A DNA stretch of 17,750 nucleotides from Candidatus Bipolaricaulota bacterium (GTDB lineage Bacteria > Bipolaricaulota > Bipolaricaulia > M55B111): positions 1 through 17,750 of the forward strand of contig JAGXLP010000009.1 in assembly GCA_018334615.1 (NCBI GenBank). Direction: 5' to 3'. Each line of letters opens with the position of its first letter. Position 1 is the first letter of the stretch. Positions 1 through 6,805 of this stretch are shown in pieces. Made by a program: the position numbers and the translations under genes. The notes under the pieces were generated by a model, which searched no databases, had not been told where the DNA came from, and worked only from the letters and a program-made list of their open reading frames with translations.

Positions 1-81
1 GTCGTAGTTGGTTTGGATCCGTTATCCTCTTACCACAAGCGGAGGATTTTTCCGCAACTGACAGATAAACGTGAGGATTGA
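1..81 (+). CDS. 3' end of an unidentified upstream gene
   Basis: A frame is open from the first base to a TGA at 79-81 and gives 26 residues ending QLTDKRED. The stop lies 8 nt before the likely ATG of the next gene, so the two are probably co-transcribed. The fragment is Lys/Arg-rich and has no motif I recognise, so I cannot name the family. It could also be a chance open frame, but its close coupling to a good downstream gene on the same strand favours a real C-terminus. A small inverted repeat (GCGGA/TCCGC, 39-43 and 51-55) lies inside it. Confidence 0.45.
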   Translation, partial: VVVGLDPLSSYHKRRIFPQLTDKRED

Positions 82-89
82 TTGATATA

Positions 90-1247
90 ATGACACCTCG
101 AGAACGCGTACTTGCAGCTATAAACCACAGAGAACCCGATCGCGTTCCTATAGTAATCGGGGCCAACAATACCACCGGGATTAGAATGGAAACTTATAAA
201 GAGATAAAAGAAATCATCGGGGTTGAAGCGCCGGATGGATTTCTCCACCGCTGGCCCGAACTAGGTACCGCAAAGATAGATGAAAAAACACTAAAGAGGC
301 TCGGATCGGACGTGCGTGGAGTTTGGGATCTGGAACCCGCTTCTGTTCTCGAGGGTAATCGCAACCGCGAACCGGGAAGTCCTTATATAAATTCCTGGGG
401 AAGCGGCCAGGTGAAGGCTGGCTCCGGAGATTGGTTTCCCGGAATTCATCCCCTTTCCGATGCGGATTCGGTGGAAGATTTGGAAGCCTACGAGGGTTGG
501 CCGGATATGTCCGATCCGACCCGCGTGGACCACATAAAGGATAGAGTAGAAAATATAATCAAGCAGGGAGACTACGCCATCATGGCTACCCCCTGGTTGT
601 TGTTTCCACTGGAAAGGGCCTTCGCCATGCAGGGTATGGACGTTTTTCTCCAGAATACCGTAACCAATCCCGACTTTGCAAAGGTGCTGCTCGAAAAGAT
701 TGCTGAAAAATGTAAAGACTTGATGGGCACGTTCCTGGCTGAACTTAATGGCAAAGTGGATATCGTATGTATTGGAGACGACCTGGGCACCCAGGAAAGC
801 TTGCTGATGTCTCCCGAGACCTACCGAAAGATTTTAAAACCGATTCATGCCGATTACGTGGAATTCATCAAGGAACGAACCGACGCAAAAGTTTTCTTCC
901 ATACCGACGGCGACGTATCTCCTCTGGTGGGGGATTTCATCGAAATAGGGATTGATATTCTAAACCCGATTCAGACCTCTGCTGGAGGTATGTCTGACCT
1001 CGAGAAACTCAACGAGAAGTTTGGAGGAGAAATCGTCTTTTGCGGGGGAATAGATACACAGAAAGTTCTTCCCGGTTGTTCTCCCGACGAGGTTCGGGCA
1101 GAAGTCCGCAGGGTTATTGATACGCTGGGGCCGGGAGGAGGTTACATGGTTTCAGCAGTTCATACGATAACAGAAGAGGTTCCAGCTGAAAACGTTCTGG
1201 CTATGGTGGACGCGGTGAGGGACTTTGGTAACTATCCTCTGGGGTGA
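90..1247 (+). CDS. Uroporphyrinogen decarboxylase/MtaA-superfamily protein (putative corrinoid methyltransferase)
   Basis: The 385-residue product opens with TPRERVLAAINHREPDRVP and contains FFHTDGDV (about 269-276), FCGGIDTQ (317-324) and a C-terminal PAENVLAMVDAVRDFG. All are typical of the URO-D superfamily, which includes uroporphyrinogen decarboxylase (HemE) and the cobamide-dependent methyltransferases MtaA, MtbA and CmuA. It is not a HemE: the N-terminus matches the methyltransferase-like COG0407 type. In MtaA-like enzymes zinc is held by an H-x-C pair and a later Cys. Here the first motif reads H271-T-D273 and the later region reads AVHTI, so both Cys are missing. It may bind a different metal or none. 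ATG at 90 is preferred over an in-frame TTG at 78 because GAGG (73-77) would abut the TTG. No substrate can be assigned; the neighbouring acs operon suggests one-carbon metabolism, but a 530-nt gap with its own promoter separates them. Confidence 0.8.
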   Translation: MTPRERVLAAINHREPDRVPIVIGANNTTGIRMETYKEIKEIIGVEAPDGFLHRWPELGTAKIDEKTLKRLGSDVRGVWDLEPASVLEGNRNREPGSPYINSWGSGQVKAGSGDWFPGIHPLSDADSVEDLEAYEGWPDMSDPTRVDHIKDRVENIIKQGDYAIMATPWLLFPLERAFAMQGMDVFLQNTVTNPDFAKVLLEKIAEKCKDLMGTFLAELNGKVDIVCIGDDLGTQESLLMSPETYRKILKPIHADYVEFIKERTDAKVFFHTDGDVSPLVGDFIEIGIDILNPIQTSAGGMSDLEKLNEKFGGEIVFCGGIDTQKVLPGCSPDEVRAEVRRVIDTLGPGGGYMVSAVHTITEEVPAENVLAMVDAVRDFGNYPLG

Positions 1248-1570
1248 CGGTTCCGCTCGTGGCACGTTTTTGACCTCTGAATCGGCCCGCGATTTTTCTG
1301 ACGCTCCTTTGACATTTGCCCCTTCTTATTTTTTATTTTTCGACCAGCTCTCGCCTCGAATTTCCGTCCGCACCTTCACTTTGATTATACCGTTTCCTAT
1401 TATAAAACGGTCAATTCCCTCTCAGGTTTTGTTTGTCCAATAATCCTAATTATTGCTACCTGGAGTCGATTGCGAGTATGGACTGAAAACAGTTGAGGTT
1501 ATCCAAATGTGTTGAGGGTTTTCAAAGTTTTCGTGACGGCCTTCACAATGTGGAGTCGAAGCCCTCCTAC
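1248..1570. other. Gene-free spacer upstream of the acs promoter
   Basis: No convincing coding frame is present on either strand. The stretch contains T-rich runs (around 1321-1350) without a stable preceding hairpin, so no clear terminator for the upstream gene is seen. It also has an inverted repeat, CCGTTT (1390-1395) and AAACGG (1405-1410), and a 9-bp direct repeat TGGAGTCGA at 1461-1469 and 1551-1559, the second copy ending 12 nt before the -35 box of the acs promoter. These repeats are possible regulator sites but nothing identifies a regulator. Confidence 0.5.
1390..1410. repeat. Short inverted repeat CCGTTT-9-AAACGG
   Basis: Six-base arms at 1390-1395 and 1405-1410 flank an AT-rich 9-nt centre that reads TATTATA. 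It lies about 170 bp upstream of the predicted acs promoter. It could be an operator or a weak hairpin; six-base arms also arise by chance. Confidence 0.25.
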
Positions 1571-1599
1571 TTGATACTGTCCAGCAAGGCCGTTATAAA
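1571..1599 (+). promoter_or_regulatory. Predicted sigma70/sigmaA promoter of the acs operon
   Basis: TTGATA (1571-1576, 5/6 match to TTGACA) is separated by exactly 17 nt from TATAAA (1594-1599, 5/6 match to TATAAT). Transcription would start near 1606, leaving a leader of roughly 170 nt before the DUF3786 ATG at 1778. This is the best promoter-like sequence upstream of the operon, and a 9-bp direct-repeat copy ends 12 nt before its -35 box. Confidence 0.6.
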
Positions 1600-1777
1600 A
1601 AGTGTGAAGCTGGCTCTTTTGGGTGTTGATTATTCGTCAGCGCATAGGCTTGTCACTCTGCACCATTTTTTCTACAGGGGCTGGGAACGACTGGATCTTT
1701 TCTGGGGATGATTTAACTAGTTTTAGAATCGCGAAGGAAAATTGCTCATAGCCTCACTGGCTTCAGGAAAGAATGAG

Positions 1778-2401
1778 ATGGACGGAGGTGACACGATCAG
1801 CTCGCAGCTGGTTAAACGAACAGAGGAAATTCGTCGTAAACTCCATTCTTTAGAAACAGAAACCATCGCCAAAAGAAGTGGTGCCCGCCTTGAAGAAAAT
1901 GCCCTCCATCTCCAATTGTTGGGCGAAGAATATCTTGTAAAGCTTCCCGACTACGAAGTTCAATCACTATCGAATGACTCCAGCGAACATTTAAAGGTAC
2001 TGATACTCGATTACCTCCGGCGAGCGGAAAACGTAGATTCAAACCGATGGATAGCTTTCCGTGAAATTCCTCACGGTGAATTCTACTCTGACAATTTTAA
2101 GAGAACTACTGAAACCAAACTAACCCGGAAATTTCAGGGAAGGAAGGATCAGTTCGTGGAAGTGGCGAATAAATGTGGTGGTTCATCTATATCTCTCGGA
2201 GATGTGGGTTTCTCTTTTGACGTCCTCCCTCGTTTTAATATTGCCCTCGTCTTCTGGGACGGAGGAGAAGAGTTTCGAGACCAGGTAAACCTGTTGTTTG
2301 AGGAGTCTGCCCCCAGGTGTCTTCCGACCGAAGGTTTGGCGATGGTAGGTAGAGAACTCTGCAGTCAATTCATCAAAAAGGCCCAATCGGATCAATTATG
2401 A
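1778..2401 (+). CDS. DUF3786 family protein, first gene of the acs operon
   Basis: The 207-residue product matches my memory of the DUF3786 family: an N-terminal 'AKRSGARLEENALHLQLLG' stretch, a central 'VLILDYLRRAE' helix, and a C-terminal 'RFNIALVFWDGGEEF...LLFEESAPRCLPTEGLAMVGRELC' block. DUF3786 genes are repeatedly found beside CODH/ACS genes, but no biochemical function is established that I know of. Some relatives carry an N-terminal 4Fe-4S motif like that of AcsC; this one has no Cys cluster there. ATG 1778 is chosen because AGGAAA (1765-1770) sits 7 nt upstream; an in-frame TTG at 1742 with AAGGA only 3 nt away is the alternative. A stronger GGAGGTGA at 1784-1791 lies just inside the gene without a normal start codon behind it. 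The stop overlaps the next gene by ATGA, implying translational coupling. It may be an assembly or maturation factor for ACS or CFeSP (inference). Confidence 0.75.
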   Translation: MDGGDTISSQLVKRTEEIRRKLHSLETETIAKRSGARLEENALHLQLLGEEYLVKLPDYEVQSLSNDSSEHLKVLILDYLRRAENVDSNRWIAFREIPHGEFYSDNFKRTTETKLTRKFQGRKDQFVEVANKCGGSSISLGDVGFSFDVLPRFNIALVFWDGGEEFRDQVNLLFEESAPRCLPTEGLAMVGRELCSQFIKKAQSDQL

Positions 2402-3144
2402 AAATTGCAATCGGTGGAAAAGGTGGGGTCGGAAAGTCGACTCTTGCGGCTCTTCTGGCCAGGCAAGGAGCTTCCGACGGTCGGAGAGTTATTGCCATTG
2501 ACGCAGATCCCGATATGAACTTGAGTTCCTGTCTTGGGATTGATGAAGACCTTACTCCCCTGGTGGAAATGGAGGATTTGATTGCCCAGCGGGCCGGGGG
2601 AAAAGGCATGGTGAAATTAAACCCTGAAGTTGATGATATCCCCGATAGGTTCTACGTGGAGACGGACGGAGTTAAAGTAATGCTTTTTGGCACTGTCTGG
2701 TCGGGCGGGGCGGGATGCACCTGTCCCGAAAACGCTTTTTTGCGAGAGCTGCTTAATCATCTCCTGCTGGAAAGGGACGAAGTCGTGATTGCTGATATGG
2801 AGGCTGGTATAGAACACCTCGGCCGAGGGACGGGAGAAGGGGTGGACGCTTTGCTCGTAGTGGTAGAACCCGACAGGAGAAGTGTAGAAACGAAATCCCG
2901 GATTCAGGAGCTGGCCGAGGATATTGGCCTAGAGGAGGTCCTGCCGGTTTGCAACAAGGTAAGGGGAGAAGAAGAGAGGAATTTCCTTGTCGAAGTTATC
3001 CCCGAGGAACCACTTGGGTTCGTTCCTTATAGCGAAAGAATTCGAAAGGCAAGCCGGCGGGGCGAGATGGTCTCACTTGAAAACGAAGGAGTCAAGCAGT
3101 CCATAGAAAGTATCTGGTGTAATTTAAAAGCTCAACTGGAATAG
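2398..3144 (+). CDS. cooC: CooC/AcsF-type nickel-insertion ATPase (copy 1)
   Basis: This 248-residue MinD/CooC-family P-loop ATPase begins MKIAIGGKGGVGKST, with the deviant Walker A at residues 6-15. It continues with AIDADPDMNL (33-42), a C107-T-C109 metal motif (GCTCPEN) and the switch-like ADMEAGIEHLGRGT (132-145). CooC proteins bind Ni through the paired CxC cysteines at a dimer interface and use ATP to mature the nickel clusters of CODH or ACS; the ACS-directed homologue is called AcsF. Its place directly before acsB suggests it serves the A-cluster, but this cannot be told from sequence alone. It starts within the DUF3786 stop (ATGA overlap) and has no strong ribosome binding site of its own, so it probably depends on re-initiation. 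The cytosolic product has a normal length for the family. Confidence 0.9.
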   Translation: MKIAIGGKGGVGKSTLAALLARQGASDGRRVIAIDADPDMNLSSCLGIDEDLTPLVEMEDLIAQRAGGKGMVKLNPEVDDIPDRFYVETDGVKVMLFGTVWSGGAGCTCPENAFLRELLNHLLLERDEVVIADMEAGIEHLGRGTGEGVDALLVVVEPDRRSVETKSRIQELAEDIGLEEVLPVCNKVRGEEERNFLVEVIPEEPLGFVPYSERIRKASRRGEMVSLENEGVKQSIESIWCNLKAQLE

Positions 3145-3160
3145 TTCGTGAGTTAGTTAC

Positions 3161-3182
3161 CGCCACGGACCGGGAGGTGGCG
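3161..3182 (+). promoter_or_regulatory. Hairpin enclosing the acsB ribosome binding site
   Basis: CGCCAC (3161-3166) is perfectly complementary to GTGGCG (3177-3182), with a 10-nt loop that contains GGGAG of the ribosome binding site. The 3' arm ends directly before the acsB ATG at 3183. In RNA this six-pair GC-rich stem would hold part of GGAGGTG and could lower or gate acsB translation. The pairing is seen; the effect is inferred. Confidence 0.45.
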
Positions 3183-5414
3183 ATGTCTAAAATTATCGCG
3201 TCGGCCGCGATTCGAGGAGCCCATAAGTACGTTTCCAGGGCTAAAAACATGTGGGAAGATTCGAAAGAGGATTTTGGTCTTGAGGAAGAGGTTGGTTTTC
3301 CCAACACAGGGTACTATCTCCCCCTAATTTTATCTTTAACGGGGGAGGAAGTTGAAACGGTAGGAGATATTGAGGATCCCCTGACGAGAGCTGAACAACT
3401 ACTCCCCGAAGAGCCGGGGGACGAAATGTGGACGCCCTACCTTGGAAAGGCGCTTGATGCCGGAATATCTACGTTGATAGCACAGGAGATTATTGAAGTT
3501 TTAAAGCTTGTTAACGGAGAAGGCCCCGAGGAACCCTGGCTGGGTTTTACCGATGATTCTACCCTCCGGACTCAGGGGATTAAACTGGTTGACGGTAGAA
3601 TGCCCGGATTTGCTGCCTGCGTGGGGGCGGCACCAACCAATGAAGAGGCCGTTAAACTGGCAAGAGAGCTTCAGTCAAAAAACATTCTCGTTTTTATGGC
3701 ATCTTCGACGAACGGGAGGAGTATGGCTGAGCAGCTTGCCGACGAAGGGGTAGAAATGGGGTGGGACACCTTTCTTGTCCCCTACGGTGAATCGACATCG
3801 GCAATTGTTCACGCCCTGAATTTTGCCTGCCGAGCGGCGTTGACTTTTGGAGGCAAGCAGCCCGGGGGTCTGGAAGAGGCCAGAGATATCCTTCTCTACA
3901 ATAAGGAGACCGTTGATGCCTTTGTCCTGGCAATGGGCCGAGACGAAGGTGTAGATGGAGACCAGGTAATTACCGACGAAAAATACGCCGCAGCAGCAGG
4001 GGCGCTGAATTTCGGATTTCCGATCATTTCGGACGTCGATATTCCTGAAATTCTCCCCAGAGGTATATGTAAATACGAACACGTGGTGCCTTCTATTCCG
4101 GAAGATAAGCTGGTAAACAAGGCGGTGGAGGTTCGAGATCTAGAAATAGATGTTTCGGAGGTTGACATCCCAGTTCCCTTTGGTGCGGGATTTGAGGGTG
4201 AATCGGTACGAAAAGAAGACATGTACGTCGAATTTGGGGGTAAATCGAGCACTGCGTTCGAGCTGCTTCGCAATAGACCGATGGACGAAGTGGAGGACGA
4301 AAAAATAGAAGTTATCGGTCCCGGCCTGGAGGAAGGGGTGGAAGAGGGTGGTGCGCTGCCGTTAGGTATCGTGGCTGAAGTCGCTGGGCGAGAATTTAAA
4401 GAGGACTTTGAGACTATAGTCGAAAGGAGATTCCACGAATTTATCAGCTGGGCCAGCGGGATTTTTCACATGGGGCAAAGGGCTATACCGTGGATCCGAA
4501 TCAGTAAGGAAAGTTACGAAAAGGGTTTTCGATTGGAAGATTTTGCCACGATTCTAATTTCCAAAATCAAGGAAGACTTTTCATCGGTAATAAATAAGGT
4601 CCAGGTTACCTTAATTACGGACGAGGGGGAAATTCAGGAGCCTCTTGAGAGGGCAAAAGAGATATATCACCAGAGGGACGAAAGGATTTTGGGGATGAAG
4701 GATTCGGACGTCGAAACATTCTATTCCTGTACTCTCTGTCAAACCTACGCTCCCGACCACGTCTGTATCGTGACCCCTCAAAGGCTGGGTTTGTGCGGTG
4801 CTTATACCTGGCTTGATTGCAAGGCGGGTCACGAAATGGACCCACAGGGCCCCAACCAGCCCGTGGAGAAAGGTGAAACTCTGGACGAGAAGTACGGTCA
4901 ATGGAAAGGAGTTAACGAATATCTTGCCCGGGAAACGGATGGAAACCTGGAGAAATTCAGCGCCTATTCGATGATTAAGGACCCGATGACCTCCTGTGGA
5001 TGTTTCGAATGTATAGCTGCAGTCCTTCCCCAGGCCAACGGAGTAATGATAGTCTCGAGGGAGTATCCGGATATGACCCCGGTGGGAATGACTTTCTCAA
5101 CCATGGCGGGACAGGTAGGGGGTGGAGTTCAGACCCCGGGTTTCATCGGGATAGGAAAGATGTACATCACCTCGGAGAAGTTTATATCAGCGGACGTGCC
5201 GGACGACCACGTCGGACTCGAACGAGTAGTTTGGATGCCTACCGAACTGAAGGAAGAGATCGAGGACCGCCTCAAAGATAGACTCGAAGAAGTTGGGAAG
5301 ACGAAACTGTTTGACAGGATAGCTACCGAAGAGGAGGGAGTTGAGGCGGAGGAAGTGGTGCAGTATTTGGAGGAGGTTGATCACCCCGCGCTCGAGATGG
5401 AACCGATGATGTGA
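3183..5414 (+). CDS. acsB: Acetyl-CoA synthase (CODH/ACS alpha subunit)
   Basis: AcsB condenses CO, a methyl group from methylated CFeSP and CoA into acetyl-CoA at the Ni-Ni-[4Fe-4S] A-cluster. All A-cluster ligands are visible. C516, C519, C528 and C538 have the same 3/9/10 spacing as C506, C509, C518 and C528 of the Moorella enzyme, and the C605-G-C607 motif (SCGCFEC) matches its 595/597 pair. The 743-residue length and the N-terminal region (AAIRGAHKYV..., about 300 residues) are those of bacterial ACS; the archaeal subunit lacks this CODH-binding, CO-tunnel domain. ATG 3183 is preferred over an in-frame GTG at 3177, which lies inside GGGAGGTGG (3172-3180). The gene sits between a CooC/AcsF ATPase and acsC. 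A hairpin over the ribosome binding site is noted separately. Nothing looks truncated or degenerate. Confidence 0.98.
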   Translation: MSKIIASAAIRGAHKYVSRAKNMWEDSKEDFGLEEEVGFPNTGYYLPLILSLTGEEVETVGDIEDPLTRAEQLLPEEPGDEMWTPYLGKALDAGISTLIAQEIIEVLKLVNGEGPEEPWLGFTDDSTLRTQGIKLVDGRMPGFAACVGAAPTNEEAVKLARELQSKNILVFMASSTNGRSMAEQLADEGVEMGWDTFLVPYGESTSAIVHALNFACRAALTFGGKQPGGLEEARDILLYNKETVDAFVLAMGRDEGVDGDQVITDEKYAAAAGALNFGFPIISDVDIPEILPRGICKYEHVVPSIPEDKLVNKAVEVRDLEIDVSEVDIPVPFGAGFEGESVRKEDMYVEFGGKSSTAFELLRNRPMDEVEDEKIEVIGPGLEEGVEEGGALPLGIVAEVAGREFKEDFETIVERRFHEFISWASGIFHMGQRAIPWIRISKESYEKGFRLEDFATILISKIKEDFSSVINKVQVTLITDEGEIQEPLERAKEIYHQRDERILGMKDSDVETFYSCTLCQTYAPDHVCIVTPQRLGLCGAYTWLDCKAGHEMDPQGPNQPVEKGETLDEKYGQWKGVNEYLARETDGNLEKFSAYSMIKDPMTSCGCFECIAAVLPQANGVMIVSREYPDMTPVGMTFSTMAGQVGGGVQTPGFIGIGKMYITSEKFISADVPDDHVGLERVVWMPTELKEEIEDRLKDRLEEVGKTKLFDRIATEEEGVEAEEVVQYLEEVDHPALEMEPMM

Positions 5415-5443
5415 AGGGTAAAGTATAAATCTCGGGAGGAAAA

Positions 5444-6787
5444 ATGGCAGATCTAAGTGCGATGGATATATATCAGGAATTACCCCAGACGGATTGCGGC
5501 GACTGTAACTTTCCCACGTGTATGGCCTTTGCCATGCAGCTTGCAAGCAAGCAGGTTTCGTTGGATGAATGTCCACATGTAACCGAGGAGGCTGAGGAGG
5601 CCCTGTCGGCTTCGTCCGCTCCACCAATGAGAATCGTCACGGTGGGAAATGGAAATAGCGAGGTGGAGGTAGGGGGAGAGACCGTTCAATTTAGACATGA
5701 AGAGAAATTTTACCGTCCGCCCGGGATCGGAATTACTGTTAGGGACGGACGGGACCGGGATAGATTGAATGAGAGAGTGGAGAGGGTTAACCAGTTACAA
5801 TTTGAACGGGTTGGGGAAGAAATTGGAGTTGACATGATTACCGTGGAGAATTCTCAGCTTCCCCCGTCCGAATTTGGGGAACTGGTAGCTGAGGTGAATG
5901 ATATTTCCGAGTTACCCCTGATTATACTTTCGTCTGATCCCGAGTCGATAGAACACGCGTTAAAAGAGGTTTCCGATGGAAGGCCGCTGATTGGAAAGGC
6001 GAACGGGGAAAATTGGCGGAAAATGGCGGAACTGTCCGAAAAATATGAGTGCCCATTGACAGTGGCCGGAGAAGGATTGGAAGAACTCGCCGACCTCACG
6101 GAGCGGATTTCCGAAACAGGAGTCGAAGAAATGATCCTGGCTCCTGATTGTGAAAGTTTGCCCAATTACCTTCAGACGTTAACGGAAATTAGAAGACTTG
6201 CCGTTAAAGAGAAATACTCCCCTCTGGGTTATCCCGTGATGGCCTCGACGGTTTCCGATGACTTATTTCAACTGGTGGCCGACGGGACAAATCACGTATT
6301 AAAATTTGCCTCTATTTTGACGCTGGATACGGTGAAGAAATGGCAGATCTTGCCCATCTTAACAGTTAGGCAGCATATTTATATCGATCCTCAGGTTCAA
6401 AATTCCGTGGAAGCGAAATTGTACGAGGTTGGAGACCCGGGCCCGGATTCCCCGGTTCTATTCACGACGAATTTTCAACTTACCTACTACAGTCTGGAAG
6501 GAGAAGTCGAGGATGGCGGGTTTTCCGCTTATATTACCGTTATGGATACCGATGGTCTAGGGGTACTTAACTCCTATGCCGACGATCGACTGTCCGGAGA
6601 GGGGATCGCCGAAACGATTAGAGAACAGGGGGCAATGGACCTGGTGAATCACGATAAGATAATTATTCCCGGGTTGGTGGCAATGCTTCGCATATCTATT
6701 CAGGAAGAGGGCGATTGGGAGGTTCTTGTCGGTCCCGAGGACGCGGCTAGCCTTCCAAGATTCCTCAGAAAGGAGTGGGAAGAGTAG
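5444..6787 (+). CDS. acsC: Corrinoid iron-sulfur protein large (gamma) subunit
   Basis: This 447-residue subunit carries the N-terminal [4Fe-4S] motif C18-x2-C21-x4-C26-x16-C43 (TDCGDCNFPTCMAFA...DECPH). A central TIM-barrel region and a C-terminal cobamide-binding domain (about 320-447, including YITVMDTDGLGVLNSYADDRLSGE) follow. It forms the CFeSP heterodimer with AcsD; the corrinoid receives the methyl group from AcsE and donates it to the AcsB A-cluster, while the Fe-S cluster takes part in reductive activation. A clear GGGAGG ribosome binding site lies upstream of the ATG. The gene is 29 nt behind acsB and 18 nt ahead of its reactivase acsV, but unusually distant from its partner acsD, with two genes between. 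Length and motifs are normal. Confidence 0.97.
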   Translation: MADLSAMDIYQELPQTDCGDCNFPTCMAFAMQLASKQVSLDECPHVTEEAEEALSASSAPPMRIVTVGNGNSEVEVGGETVQFRHEEKFYRPPGIGITVRDGRDRDRLNERVERVNQLQFERVGEEIGVDMITVENSQLPPSEFGELVAEVNDISELPLIILSSDPESIEHALKEVSDGRPLIGKANGENWRKMAELSEKYECPLTVAGEGLEELADLTERISETGVEEMILAPDCESLPNYLQTLTEIRRLAVKEKYSPLGYPVMASTVSDDLFQLVADGTNHVLKFASILTLDTVKKWQILPILTVRQHIYIDPQVQNSVEAKLYEVGDPGPDSPVLFTTNFQLTYYSLEGEVEDGGFSAYITVMDTDGLGVLNSYADDRLSGEGIAETIREQGAMDLVNHDKIIIPGLVAMLRISIQEEGDWEVLVGPEDAASLPRFLRKEWEE

Positions 6788-6805
6788 TATTCGGTCGAGA
6801 TTATT

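Noticed and set aside
39..55. GCGGA/TCCGC hairpin before the first complete gene
   Set aside because: It lies inside the end of the upstream coding frame, has a 5-bp stem and no T-run after it.
1493..1711. Open frame of about 72 codons upstream of the acs operon
   Set aside because: TTG start without a ribosome binding site, no recognisable motif, and it contains the best promoter of the region; treated as non-coding.
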